Assembly (NCBI GenBank): GCA_014529385.2
Contig: CM043946.1
Location: forward strand, 36,833,558-36,897,557
DNA: 64,000 nt
Direction of reading: 5' to 3'
DNA from: Adiantum capillus-veneris
Lineage: Eukaryota > Streptophyta > Polypodiopsida > Polypodiales > Pteridaceae
The notes under the pieces are model-generated. The model searched no databases. It was not told the origin of the DNA and saw nothing but the letters and a program-made list of their open reading frames with translations. A program made the translations under genes and the position numbers. Within the stretch, counting starts at the first letter, position 1; every line of letters begins with the position of its first letter. This document shows, in pieces, positions 12,697 through 24,567 of the stretch.

Positions 12697-12968
12697 ACCT
12701 GCATTAAACACACGAATATTTAAACTTAATATTGAATGAATAGAGTAGACAATGACGCAAAGACCATTAAATACAATGACGTAATGACGCATATAAATAC
12801 AATGACGCAATGAATCGAGTGGTAGAAGAGGCAAGTCGAAAACTCAGAATTTTCAATCAAAAGATGTGAGCGCGAGTAGAAAAGAGCGTTACACACCATG
12901 GAAGCTACTTAGAGAGCTAGAGCTTTTACAGCACGGAGCAAAATTGTTCAAATACAATATTTGTGGCT

Positions 12969-15900
12969 TTAAGAGATCTCTCTCTCATCCTCGCATAACT
13001 CAGCATAACTTCCTATATCTATATAGAGCTCTCCGTTTAAACACATATCCTCTGTTTCATTTTGTAGCTCCTCTGCATGCACCCCATATAGAGTAGTAGC
13101 ATCTTGATGCTCGTCTGGCACCACCGCAGCGGCTTCTGATTGAGCATCTTCTCTAATCTCCTCCATTGATGTCGTTGTGATTGGCACATGGTAGCCTTCA
13201 TACGTCCTTGCACTATGAGGGGCTACCTCTATGACGTACCACCAGTTTGATGTAGACTTTGTAGGATGAAATACTACCTGCCAGAGCCACATAACTTACA
13301 TGAGAGCTTTCAAGCACATAACTTGTAAAAGGGGGATGTTAACTATTTATATACTTACTTGTTCACAATGCTCGGGTAGTACGAAAGTGTCTCTTAGGTC
13401 AGTCCATTTCTTAGTAGAATCCACCTCAAGAAAACCAGACTCTCCTCTACGCACAGTAGCGTTTCGACCCTCCATGATTATCTTGAACCATTGCACGTCG
13501 AACAAGTCGACAAAAAATCCTCTGTAATCGATCCTCAAAATCTCTTACAGCGTGCCGAAGTAAGTGAGTTCCGCCACCACGGGATCTGCATCAGAGGAAC
13601 GTCGTCGACTAGACTGTTCAAATTTTGCCATGATTCCACAATCTTGAGTAAAACGCTTTTTGTCGATTCGTTCCACCCTAAAATGTCGACCTTTACACCA
13701 TGCTGCTGTGTATGACTTATACTACAACGAACAAAGATTATGAGTGTCCGTTCAAACGTTTATAAATAAAGTCACTTGCTAGTCGTACATTGCAAACTTA
13801 CCTTGGTCGCGCAACCCCGAGAGTACTCCCACTCTTCTTCAGTCACTTCGTCACCGCATTGTTGTGTGCTTTTCAATTGGTTGTGCAACCATCTTAAGCT
13901 CATGAAGGTTGGTAGGCTCTCCAGAACCGCTGGATAGTGCATCGGTGGTCGTCTTCCCCGTCTCCACTCGATTCGTGCCCTTTGTCGCTCTTGCTTTGCA
14001 TCCTCATATTGTGAAATCCACTTTTGCATCACTGGATTGTGAAGCATGCAAAATCGGTTGATTTTAGCCTCTAGATCTTCCGTCATCTTCTTCTCAACAC
14101 CGAGATTGCACATGACAATCCCAGATATGCGCTCATCATCTATGGTTCGCCATAGCGTGTCCCGGGATTTATCAAATCCGTCTAGCCACTCTCCAATGTA
14201 CACTAGGGACTCTGATACCAACCAACCTTCTGCCATGCTACCCTCCGGACGTGCCTTTTGACGCACATATCCCTTAAGCGTTTTCATGAAACGCTCTAAG
14301 AAGAACATCCATCTGGAATGAACTGTGCCAGCTATTTCCACCTCATCAACTATGTGAATAAGAAGATGCACCTGAATGGTTAGCATTGTAGTAGGAAAAT
14401 GTTTCTCAAACATGCACACAAGCTCCGCAGCATTTAGTTTGGCGAATGGTATGGAGTCTACGTCGATCTCCTTTTGTGAGATCCATTGCACCAGCTTTGC
14501 AAGTTTGTAGATTGTGTTACGGATGTCGAGAGACAAACATCCCTCAATGGCAACCGGTAAAATAAACTGTAAAGTATGTGCAGCAATGATATTAAAGTCC
14601 ACATTTTATGCAATGATATTAAAGTCCACTATGAACGTACCTGACACATTTTATGCCAATCGTGTGACTTCAAACCGGTAAGCTTTCCTTCTTTAGTAAA
14701 ACACGTTCGGAGCGAGTGCATTACGCCAGTGGGGGTCCGCAAAGATCGAATGGCCTCTTTTACTTTGCGTTCTTGGGCTCCTGTGAAAATCCATGGTGCT
14801 TTAGGAAGTTTTATCGATCCATCAGACGCTATTTGCGGCCAATATTGCTCCATACGATCCACATTTCTAAGGTCAACTCTGGCTCCCAAAGTATCTTTCT
14901 TGCCGGTCAAATGGTCCCATAGTAGATTACCCACATTCTTAAATATGTGCATTGGATCGAGCAAGTGATTGATCACGAGTCGGGGCCAGTATGGTAACTC
15001 GTACCATAGAGATAGTCTCTTCATCCCTGGAGGCAATCCGTCATCGCACATCTCCTTCTGCTCTAACCATGCTTGTGCAGACATCCTTGGTGGCTCTCTT
15101 CCCAAAAAGCCGTCGCGTAACACATGATTCTCCGGAAGATACGCTTGATGACCTTCGTAGATTTGCTTCTTCAGTGAGGGTGCCCTACGTGCATTCAGTC
15201 TAGGTCCACATGTGACACATGCTCTGTATCCGCTTGTTTGAAGCCCTGCATGTATACACATGATAATAGATCAACTATGGGAAAAAACAAGATTTACAGT
15301 GTCTGAGAGAGGAGTGTCAATAGATCACCTGAGCATTCTGTTAGCCCGGGATAGTCATGCATGGTCCACATTAGAATACCTCTGATCAAAGCATTCCGTC
15401 GTCCTGTGTGTCGGCTCATATCCACCACCTCTATGCCAATCCACAATTGTTGTAGCTCTTCCAATAGTGGACGAAGATACACATCCATATTCCCCACTTT
15501 ATATCGCCCTAGCACAATCAAGCTTAGCCATAGGTGCCCCTTCTTCGTAGTCAACCACGGGGGAATGTTGTAGTTGACGATGACAACGGGCCATACACTG
15601 TAAGATGTTGATCTTTGACCAAATGGATTTACGCCATCCATAGCCAGGCCTAAGCGCAAATTTCGAGCTTCCCTGGCAAAATCCGACCATGTTCCATCTA
15701 TATGTTTCCAGGCTGCGCAATCTGCAGGAATTCGTAGCACACCATCCGAAGATTTATTCTCCTCATGCCATGATGCTAGGGCGGCCATGGACTTACATTC
15801 GAAGAAATGCTTGATGTGAGGAAGCAAAGGAAAATGTCGCAAAACCTTTTGTGGAATTTTTGTCCCGTGGAGATCTACTCGATATCTTTCGGAATCACAT

Positions 15901-16697
15901 TTCGGACACTTCTCCATGTCTGTGTATTCCCCTCTGAAAAGAATGCAGTCATTAGGACAACCGTGGATAGAATTGTAATCCATCCCCAAGTTTCGCAAAA
16001 TCTTTCTTGCTTCATCTCGGGAATCTGGCATCACATTGTCAGCTGGTAGAATGTGCTCTTTCAGCAATCTACACAACATAAAAATATGATACAGTCGTGT
16101 AAAAATCTATCAGATCATTATACATTTAGAGTTCTATTAAAGTAAACTAATTGTAATAGATCACCAGAAAAGCGCTGTGACGCTAGTGTCACTCCATCCA
16201 AACTTTGCCTGCATGTTGAGAAGAACCAGGAGTGCTTTCAATCTAGACATACGTGCTCCATTATACAATGATGTATCGGCTTCACTTTTCATATCATCAT
16301 AGATAAGCCTTTCTGAATCCATGATCGTCTCGATCATTTCATCAATCTCGGGCTCAAACATTGCCTCGTTGGGAATGTGCTCTGCATGATCATCCCTCGA
16401 GCTGTCAGAGGCTACATCTTGTGGCCTCACATATGCTGCTTGACCAAAGCGCCTGCGAATACGTCTATTGGGTTGCAAGATTGCTGCTTGTTGGCCAGCG
16501 TCAGAGTCCGACGAGTTATAATTGGCAACAACTCGATCTATAATAGATGGATCGAACTCGCCAAATTCGCGAACGTGCTGCAAAGAAACACGTCTTGTCC
16601 GTCGCACAGCATGCTTGCATTGATTACAAGGACATAAGACCCTCGTTGAGAGATAGGTGTTTCGGTTGGACGGTCCCACATCCTCGTCGCTACTCAT
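12969..16697 (-). CDS. tnp2: CACTA transposase tnp2
   Basis: It starts MSSDEDVGPSN at 16697. Domains in order: a cysteine-containing Transpos_assoc region (CPCNQCKH, exon about 16164-16697); Transposase_21/tnp2 (HGCPNDCILFRGEY, MDGVNPF, RWLHN; exons about 15329-16073 and 14641-15246); DUF4218 (VHLLIHIVDEVEIAG, MKTLKGYVRQKARPEGS; exon about 13803-14566); DUF4216 (DYRGFFVDLFDVQWF, FVLPEHCEQ) with its continuation VVFHPTKSTSNWW, ending at 12969. Exon 2 to exon 3 joins as TCAG|GGCTTC, a normal tnp2 junction. The first splice as I read it (16164 to 16073) gives TGA across the junction, so either another splice site is used or there is one nonsense change. All other exons are open. It is expected to act in the nucleus, cutting element ends bound by the TnpA-like partner. 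Confidence 0.9.
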
Positions 16698-16759
16698 AAT
16701 GAGGATAAAAAACTTATAACCTGGACAACAAATTTAATATTCTATTGGCATTCTTCGTC

Positions 16760-16761
<2 letters not shown>

Positions 16762-16819
<58 letters not shown>

Positions 16820-18110
16820 ACCTCACATTCTCTAGTCATGTCCAATCCCCGCACACCTCGGTCTAGAGGTGCACGGAGATCAGAACCACCGGGTTATAAT
16901 CTCGTCTTTATTGGTCAATACCTATATTTGTGGGTACAAGAAATTTAGACACCCACGTCTACATGATACTGCATGTAGTGGACAAAATCCCTTTGCCTCT
17001 TCTCTAGCTGTAGCACTTCACTTCATCTTAACATCTTTTCACAGTAGATCTTTTCACTGTTCGTCTAACTCTAAACCCTAAACCGTAAGTAATTCTTGCG
17101 TGGACTCAATCTAACGTAAATAAGCGTAAATCTAAATAAACGTAAATCTAACTAAAAATAAAGCTAAATCTAATTTAACGTAAGTCTAATGACTAGAGGT
17201 TGTCTAGATGGTCATTGTGTCGAGGATGTAGTGACTCTTGCCGCCCTGAAGATCCACCTTCTTCCCTATCTTCTGAAGACATTTCACCAGTACTTTTGGA
17301 TCGACGGAGCCCACCATGAGTGAAGGCAGCAATACCCTATATTCCATTGAGGGCTTTCTTCACCCGCTTCATGCAGGCATCGCAGTCTATGGAGACCCGC
17401 ATCTAATCTAATATAACGTAAATCTAAATCTAGCTTAAATAAACGTAAATCTAGTTTAAAATAAACCTAAATCTAATTTAATGTAAGTCTACATATAACC
17501 TAATCTTTAACGTCTTTTAAGATAGTTTCCTACGACGTTATAACTCTCTTCTTCCTGTGTGTGTGCGCGTGTGTGGATGTGTGTGTCAATACAAAGAGAT
17601 AAATGGTATAACCTTTCTATCACCCATGCCAAGTATGATAGATTGATTATGCCATTTCTCTCTTGAATAATAGGTCTTCAGTTCAACTCCTCGTCGGCTA
17701 GATCTTTAGGTCTTTTAATTTTAATTAGTTTCCTACGACGCTCCCTTAGTTTCTCTTTCAATGTGTGTGCGTTTTTTTGGATCGTATGCATGTTTTCTTT
17801 CTCTTTTCCTCTCTCAATGTGTGCGTTTTTTGTTTATGCATGTTCTCTCTCTCTTTTCCTCTCTCAATGCGTGCGTTTTTTGTTTATGCATGCTCTCTCT
17901 CTCTTTTTCTCTCTCAATGTGTGTGTGCATTCTTTGTTTATGTATGTGTGTGCGTTTTTGCACTCTCTCTCGCTCTCTCTCTCTCTCTCAAAAACACTAT
18001 GTGTGTGTGTGTATGTGTGTGTGTGAGAGAGAGAGCGAGGGAGAGAGAAAGAGGGGAAGGGAACATGAGAATGAGGCGAGGGAAGGAGCATACCTGGCTC
18101 TCCTTCCTCT

Positions 18111-18152
<42 letters not shown>

Positions 18153-18180
18153 GAAAAAGAGAGAGAGAGAGAGAGAGTGA
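16762..18180. repeat. CACTA internal leader: microsatellites and short repeats
   Basis: There is a (CT)n tract at 16762-16817. The region 17090-17480 repeats a phrase like AACGTAAATCTAA, and 17760-17940 holds a minisatellite of about 60 bp around TGTGTGCGTTTTTTGTTTAT. (GT)n lies at about 18110-18147 and (GA)n at about 18155-18176. Open frames here are by-products of simple repeat. By position it may be promoter or leader of the tnp2 gene. Confidence 0.6.
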
Positions 18181-18277
18181 GGGAGAGCGTTACCTGCTCT
18201 TTGCTTGAGGGCGCCGAAAAACTCAGATCTGAGATCTGAGTTTTTGGGCGCGCTCAGTTATTTTTTTTACCCCAGCT

Positions 18278-18445
18278 GGCGTCGCTATGAGCGTCGCTAT
18301 AAGCGTCGCTATGAGCGTCGCAAATTTACAAAGAAATTTGCGACGCTCATAGCGACGCTTATAGCGACGCTCATAGCGACGCCGGGATTTTTTTTTTTGA
18401 GCGTCGCTGTGTGAGCGTCGCTAATGTGAAGAGCCTCTTGTAGTG
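18278..18445. repeat. Right subterminal repeats of the CACTA element
   Basis: The same GCGTCGCTA units occur here. 18278-18383 is a perfect inverted repeat with 50-base arms around a 6-base loop (ACAAAG). Further copies follow up to the terminal repeat. Confidence 0.9.
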
Positions 18446-19163
18446 AGATTGGCCCTGCTTTGAGCCTCATATACCGTCTATGCTAATTTAGTTTGAGAAG
18501 AATTTGTCACCCTGTCATGTAGTCACTGTCTTCTAGTTCTTTCTTGTTACGCAAAGGAGACAATGTCTTTCTTTTTTGATGGATGAACTTATCAACTGCC
18601 TCTCTCATTTTCTTGTCCTTAGCAAAGTATGCATACATGAACTTTTTAGGTGAAAATAAACCAAGTCCTTGCTTAGCCCACCTGCAAATTTGCTCCAAGT
18701 TTCTATTATATGCACGATGCTCCAAAGAGAAATTGGCGTGAAGAAAGGGTTTCTCCTTTGCGGTTGCTGGAAAGATTGGAGTCTTGGATCCTGGCATACA
18801 TTGAAGGGTGGTGTCACTTGAAAAATGATTTTCTTCTTTCTCCTCCTCATGTGACATTGAGGATGATTTAATTGTGGTGAGTGACTTTTGATCATTTGGA
18901 ACGTGCTTCTCTCTAGGCAATGAAGTCTAATCTCTCTCTGCAACTTTACTTTGAGCCCAGCTATGCAACGCAAACATGTGTCCACTTATTTCAACTCCTA
19001 GAGCTTCCCATGAAGCAACAAACATGTACAAAAGACTTCTTCCATTGACATTGTTTCTGTGTATGCTGCGTGTGTACCGATCTTGACCCAATAATCCTTT
19101 AATGAAACATGAGACTTGATGAGCATCCCATTTATAAATGCTCGCCAATGGTTCGTCTTCCAT

Positions 19164-21084
<1,921 letters not shown>

Positions 21085-22630
21085 ACTAATGCAAGTCTAG
21101 GTTAGATCGATGACGACGACGGGGATGGTGAGACCGATCTAAAGGCTGAAATCTGCTACTCTTTATCTGTTGTCCAAAAATGCTAATGGGATGAAATCTG
21201 CTGCGGCTGAAAACGCAGGAGAAAACGCTTCCCTTGCTAGTCTTTATGGCTGAAAACTATCGGTGCTTATCTACTAAAATTTGATGGTTCTTAGGACTGA
21301 AAACTGATGATCTTTACCTACTGAAAATTGCCATGGTTGAGGGCGATTCTGACATGCTGAAAGCGCTAAGACTATAGATCTGGAAAACGCTAGGGCTCTC
21401 CAAAAACTCCAGGGCTGCAAATCTTCTTGGAGGAAAAATGCTAGGGCTGGGATTCTCTGGGCAACGGGTATCTGCTGACGAAATCATGAGCTTCAAATTA
21501 TGTTGAAGGAATGCAATACCTCAAGTACAGACTCTACTGACTCGGATGATGACTGGCTGATTTGATGCACCTTGGATCCTTCTTGATGTGGGATTGCGGA
21601 TGGCCATCGAGGGTAGATCTGGGACTGATTGGCGCTCCCGATGTGAGAGTAATGAAGAACAGAGTTCTACCTGCAAAAACGCAGATTTGCACAAAAAACG
21701 CATCAAATATCTCATGTAGAGTACGGTTGAAAATGTAGATCGCAATGATGCTGATGATGGGCAGCAATGGAGCTCTCGATAACGGCAAAGGAATGGCCAA
21801 GGTGAGGGGTCAATGGTCTGCCAAAGTACCGGACCGCATCTGGGATAGGTAGCATTAGCAAATCTCGCATTGCCTCACCGGCTGTAAGGTACAAAGGAAT
21901 GAATGTTTGAACTTTGCTCAAGATGAGTGCTCCCAACTATGCTCAAGGTTCTTTTTTGTTCTTATGGAAGGTAGAGCCTTCCGTTCTTAATGAGAGAGTG
22001 GAATGATCATAACAAACTGAATGGACATTGTACCTACAAGTGTATGAGATTGAGAGATAGAGAGAGAAGAGAAATACGACACCAGAGACGTTGTAAAACC
22101 CTCCTCTGAAGGCCCAGGCACTCTCGTCGGCGAGAGTGGTATTCTATTGATTGTACAAACTGATACAAACTGAATGCATGTGACTGATGCAAGTCTAGGC
22201 TAGATCAACGACGACGACGGGGATGGCGAGACCGATCTAAGGACTGAAATCTGCTACTCTTTATCTGTTGTCCAAAAACGCTAATGAGCTGAAATCTGCT
22301 ACAGCTGAAAATGTAGGAGAAAACGTTGTCCTTGCTAGTCATTATGGCTAAAAACTACTGCTACTTATCTGTTAAAATATGATGGTTCTTAGGGCTGAAA
22401 ATTGATGATATTTACCTACTGAAAATCACCATGGTTGAGGGCGATTGTGACATGCTTAAAAGGCTAAGACTATAGATCTGGAAAATGCTAGAGCTCTCCA
22501 AAAACACCAGGGCTACAAATCTTCTTGGAGGAAAAACACTAGGGCTGGGATTGTCTGGGCGACGGGTATCTCCTGAAGAAATCATGAGCTTCAAATTATG
22601 TTGAAGGAATGCAGCACCTCAAGTATAGAC
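21085..22630. repeat. Tandem array, left block (monomer about 1.09 kb)
   Basis: Monomers begin near the phrase GACTGATGCAAGTCTAGGC at 21085 and 22182, a period of 1,097 bp. The second monomer is cut at 22630 by the hAT element and resumes at 32297. Each monomer has a region rich in 'CTGAAAACGCT' sub-repeats and a hairpin CACTCTCGTCGGCGAGAGTG (for example 22119-22138). I cannot name the family. Minus-strand open frames recur in each monomer but show no domain. Confidence 0.85.
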
Positions 22631-22739
22631 CAGGGATTTAATATTTACGTAATTACGTCAATTTTTGTGTAATCATAAGGTCTTATTGACACATTTACAT
22701 GATCATAGTAAACATGATCACACAGAAATCGGTTAGTGG

Positions 22740-22910
22740 TGACTTGCAAACCCACAAAATTCCCGCTGGGCTTTTTAGTCTCCCCGATGGGCCTGCCGGG
22801 ATTCATCATTTTCCCTGCGGGCCCGCCAGGGATACTGAAAAGCCTGGTGGGCTATCATCGTTATATATACACGGGCCCTATCGGGTCCGCTGGGTGTATT
22901 AGCGTCTTGC
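22740..22910. repeat. Left subterminal GC-rich block of the hAT element
   Basis: It carries repeated phrases of the type CCCGCTGGGC, GATGGGCCTGCCGGGA and GCGGGCCCGCCAGG, separated by T-rich spacers. The same phrases occur inverted near the other end at about 32040-32165. This is probably a transposase-binding zone. Confidence 0.6.
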
Positions 22911-22920
22911 TTTCATCTTC

Positions 22921-22923
<3 letters not shown>

Positions 22924-22990
<67 letters not shown>
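22924..22990. repeat. (GA)n microsatellite
   Basis: About 33 uninterrupted GA units inside the hAT element, just downstream of its left subterminal block. Confidence 0.95.
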
Positions 22991-22994
<4 letters not shown>

Positions 22995-23254
22995 CGACCA
23001 CCTTTGTAGGTTCGTCGGGAGGGGAGAGGAGAGAGGGAGAGAGGGGGTCCTGTGAGAGCGTGCTCTGCTTCGCAATACATGGCAATAGCATCAAATTACC
23101 TGACCACACGATTCGTGTATGTGTTGTGTGTGTGTATGCGTTGTGTGGTAGCGTGCCTTTTGTTGTAGTGCACGGCAATAATAAGGTACCTTATCACACA
23201 ATGGGAGTGTGTGTGTGTGTGTAAGTTGTTCTACGAAACAATGCTTATCACTGG

Positions 23255-23656
23255 GGCATCACCTCGGTGACGTAGGAAAGATGGTGTCCTTGTGGTAAGT
23301 ATTGGCTTACTGTTTGGGTACTACGTCGGTAACGCGACGAATCTAGTATCGTTATGGTAAGTCAACTTCCCTTTCCCTTTCCCAAAAAACATATGGGCAT
23401 CGATCGGTAACGCGGCTATATGATGTTTGTATGTAGGCCATTACTTTTCCTTAGATTTAGGCGGCAGTCGGTCAGTAACGCAGCTTAGAGAGTGTCGTTT
23501 GTTAGAAGCATATGTTTTTGCATAAATGTGGCGTTCAGGTCGTTAACCCGGCCGTACAAACGTCATATAATTTGTATGTGCATATGCAGTTAATTTTTTA
23601 AGTATTAAGTGCATGAAATACTTGGTCGATAATGCAGCTGTGAAGAGTATTTCATA
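23255..23656. repeat. Ladder of six hairpin-like units with a shared core
   Basis: Six copies of a core like TCGGTAACGCGGC occur about 62-86 bases apart; the loop hexamer sits at 23267, 23329, 23406, 23474, 23543 and 23629. Flanks of several copies pair with each other although the arms differ between copies: GGTACTA/TAGTATC (23317/23344), TGGCGTT/AACGTCA (23529/23559) and ATGAAATACT/AGTATTTCAT (23613/23646). Function unknown. Confidence 0.6.
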
Positions 23657-23744
23657 TACAAAATGTATGAATTGTTTGATTTTTTTGTTTTTAATTGTCC
23701 ATTTGAAATTATATACAAGCTAATCATATTCAAAAGAATACTTG

Positions 23745-23935
23745 ATTCATCAATCATCGCTATTTTAAATGTTCCATTTATATAGAATACTTTATTCATC
23801 AATCATCGCTATTTTAAATGTTCCATTTATATAGAATACTTTATTCATCAATCATCGCTATTTTAAATGTTTCATTTATGTAGAATACTTTAGTCATCAA
23901 TCATCGCTATTTTAAATGTTCCATTTATATAAATT
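23745..23935. repeat. Tandem repeat, four copies of about 49 bp
   Basis: The unit contains TTCATCAATCATCGCTATTT and ATGTTCCATTTATATA. The first copies are almost identical. Weaker relatives containing 'ATCGCTATTTTTAATGCTTC' continue to about 24150. Confidence 0.85.
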
Positions 23936-24567
23936 ACATGTAAAAACGTATTTGCACACAAATTGCATGTTTAATATTTGTTTTTAATCTTTTTGAAGGA
24001 CTCTCGCATTATCGCTATTTTTAATGCTTCATTTACATAAATTCTCTGCAAAAAATCTAAATGCACACAATTTTCATGTTAAATATTCTTTTGCATCTTT
24101 TTAAAGAGCATCAATTATCATCGCTTTTTGATTGGTACATTTACATAAATTCTAGGTACAAAAGTGTGTGAACACAATTTGCTAGTCGAATTTATATACT
24201 TCCAATGTTTTAAATGTTTTTGAAGTTTTTAAGTCGGTGTGTGCTTTGTTTGAATTAGTATGTGTGCACGGAGAAAAATATAAGTCAAAAATTCAATATA
24301 TGCTGAAATGTTAAAGACCGTTAGCATGTATTATTTGATCTGAATTAAGTTCTTATAAACCACTTGTTTGAACTGCTTTTTACACGTGTAACAGATTGCA
24401 ATTTTAAGTAAAGATTATATTTAATTTTTATCAATATTTCCTTGCACATTTGTTAAAGTCTTCAAGTGGTGGTTGAGAGTTTACCTGAGATATTGTGAGA
24501 GTGTTAGTGTCATTCGCAACCATGAATTTGTATTTGATATGTTGTTTTTGTATTGTCCAGTGCAAAT

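Larger units (their letters stand above)
10771..18445 (-). mobile_element. Complete CACTA (En/Spm) DNA transposon
   Basis: It starts CACTACAAGAGG and ends CCTCTTGTAGTG, a perfect 12-bp inverted repeat. It is flanked by a 3-bp duplication AGA (10768-10770, 18446-18448). Subterminal zones carry many copies of the motif TAGCGACGC in both directions. It encodes a tnp2 transposase and a TnpA-like DNA-binding protein, both on the minus strand. CACTA elements move by cut and paste, with TnpA binding the subterminal motif and tnp2 cutting. Nearly all coding exons are open. It was inserted into an exon of an already decaying SAM-domain gene. Confidence 0.95.
7901..19163 (-). pseudogene. SAM-domain gene with many exons, split by a CACTA element
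   Basis: Exon 1 starts MEDEPLASIYKWDAHQVSC at 19163. Residues ~10-75 look like a sterile alpha motif (protein or RNA binding): W-D-x2-Q-V-x2-F-I early, then NVNGRSLLYM and LGVEISGHMFALHSW. Exon 1 continues to 10295 once the CACTA element (10771-18445) and one AGA are removed. In-frame stops are at 18927 (TAG), 18507 (TGA), 18483 (TAG) and 10370 (TAG). Twelve further exons with GT..AG borders and phase-0 junctions follow: 9974-10078, 9819-9902, 9656-9748, 9274-9318, 9114-9194, 8949-9023, 8827-8883, 8706-8771, 8520-8561, 8331-8435, 8191-8253 and 7901-8046. The last has a frameshift in a T run and ends in TGA. Beyond the SAM domain the protein is lysine/acid rich and I do not recognise it. It is a decayed gene of unknown function. 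Confidence 0.65.

Noticed and set aside
17761-18208. Three overlapping plus-strand frames of cysteine, valine and leucine runs
   Set aside because: They are translations of GT and CT simple repeats inside the CACTA leader.
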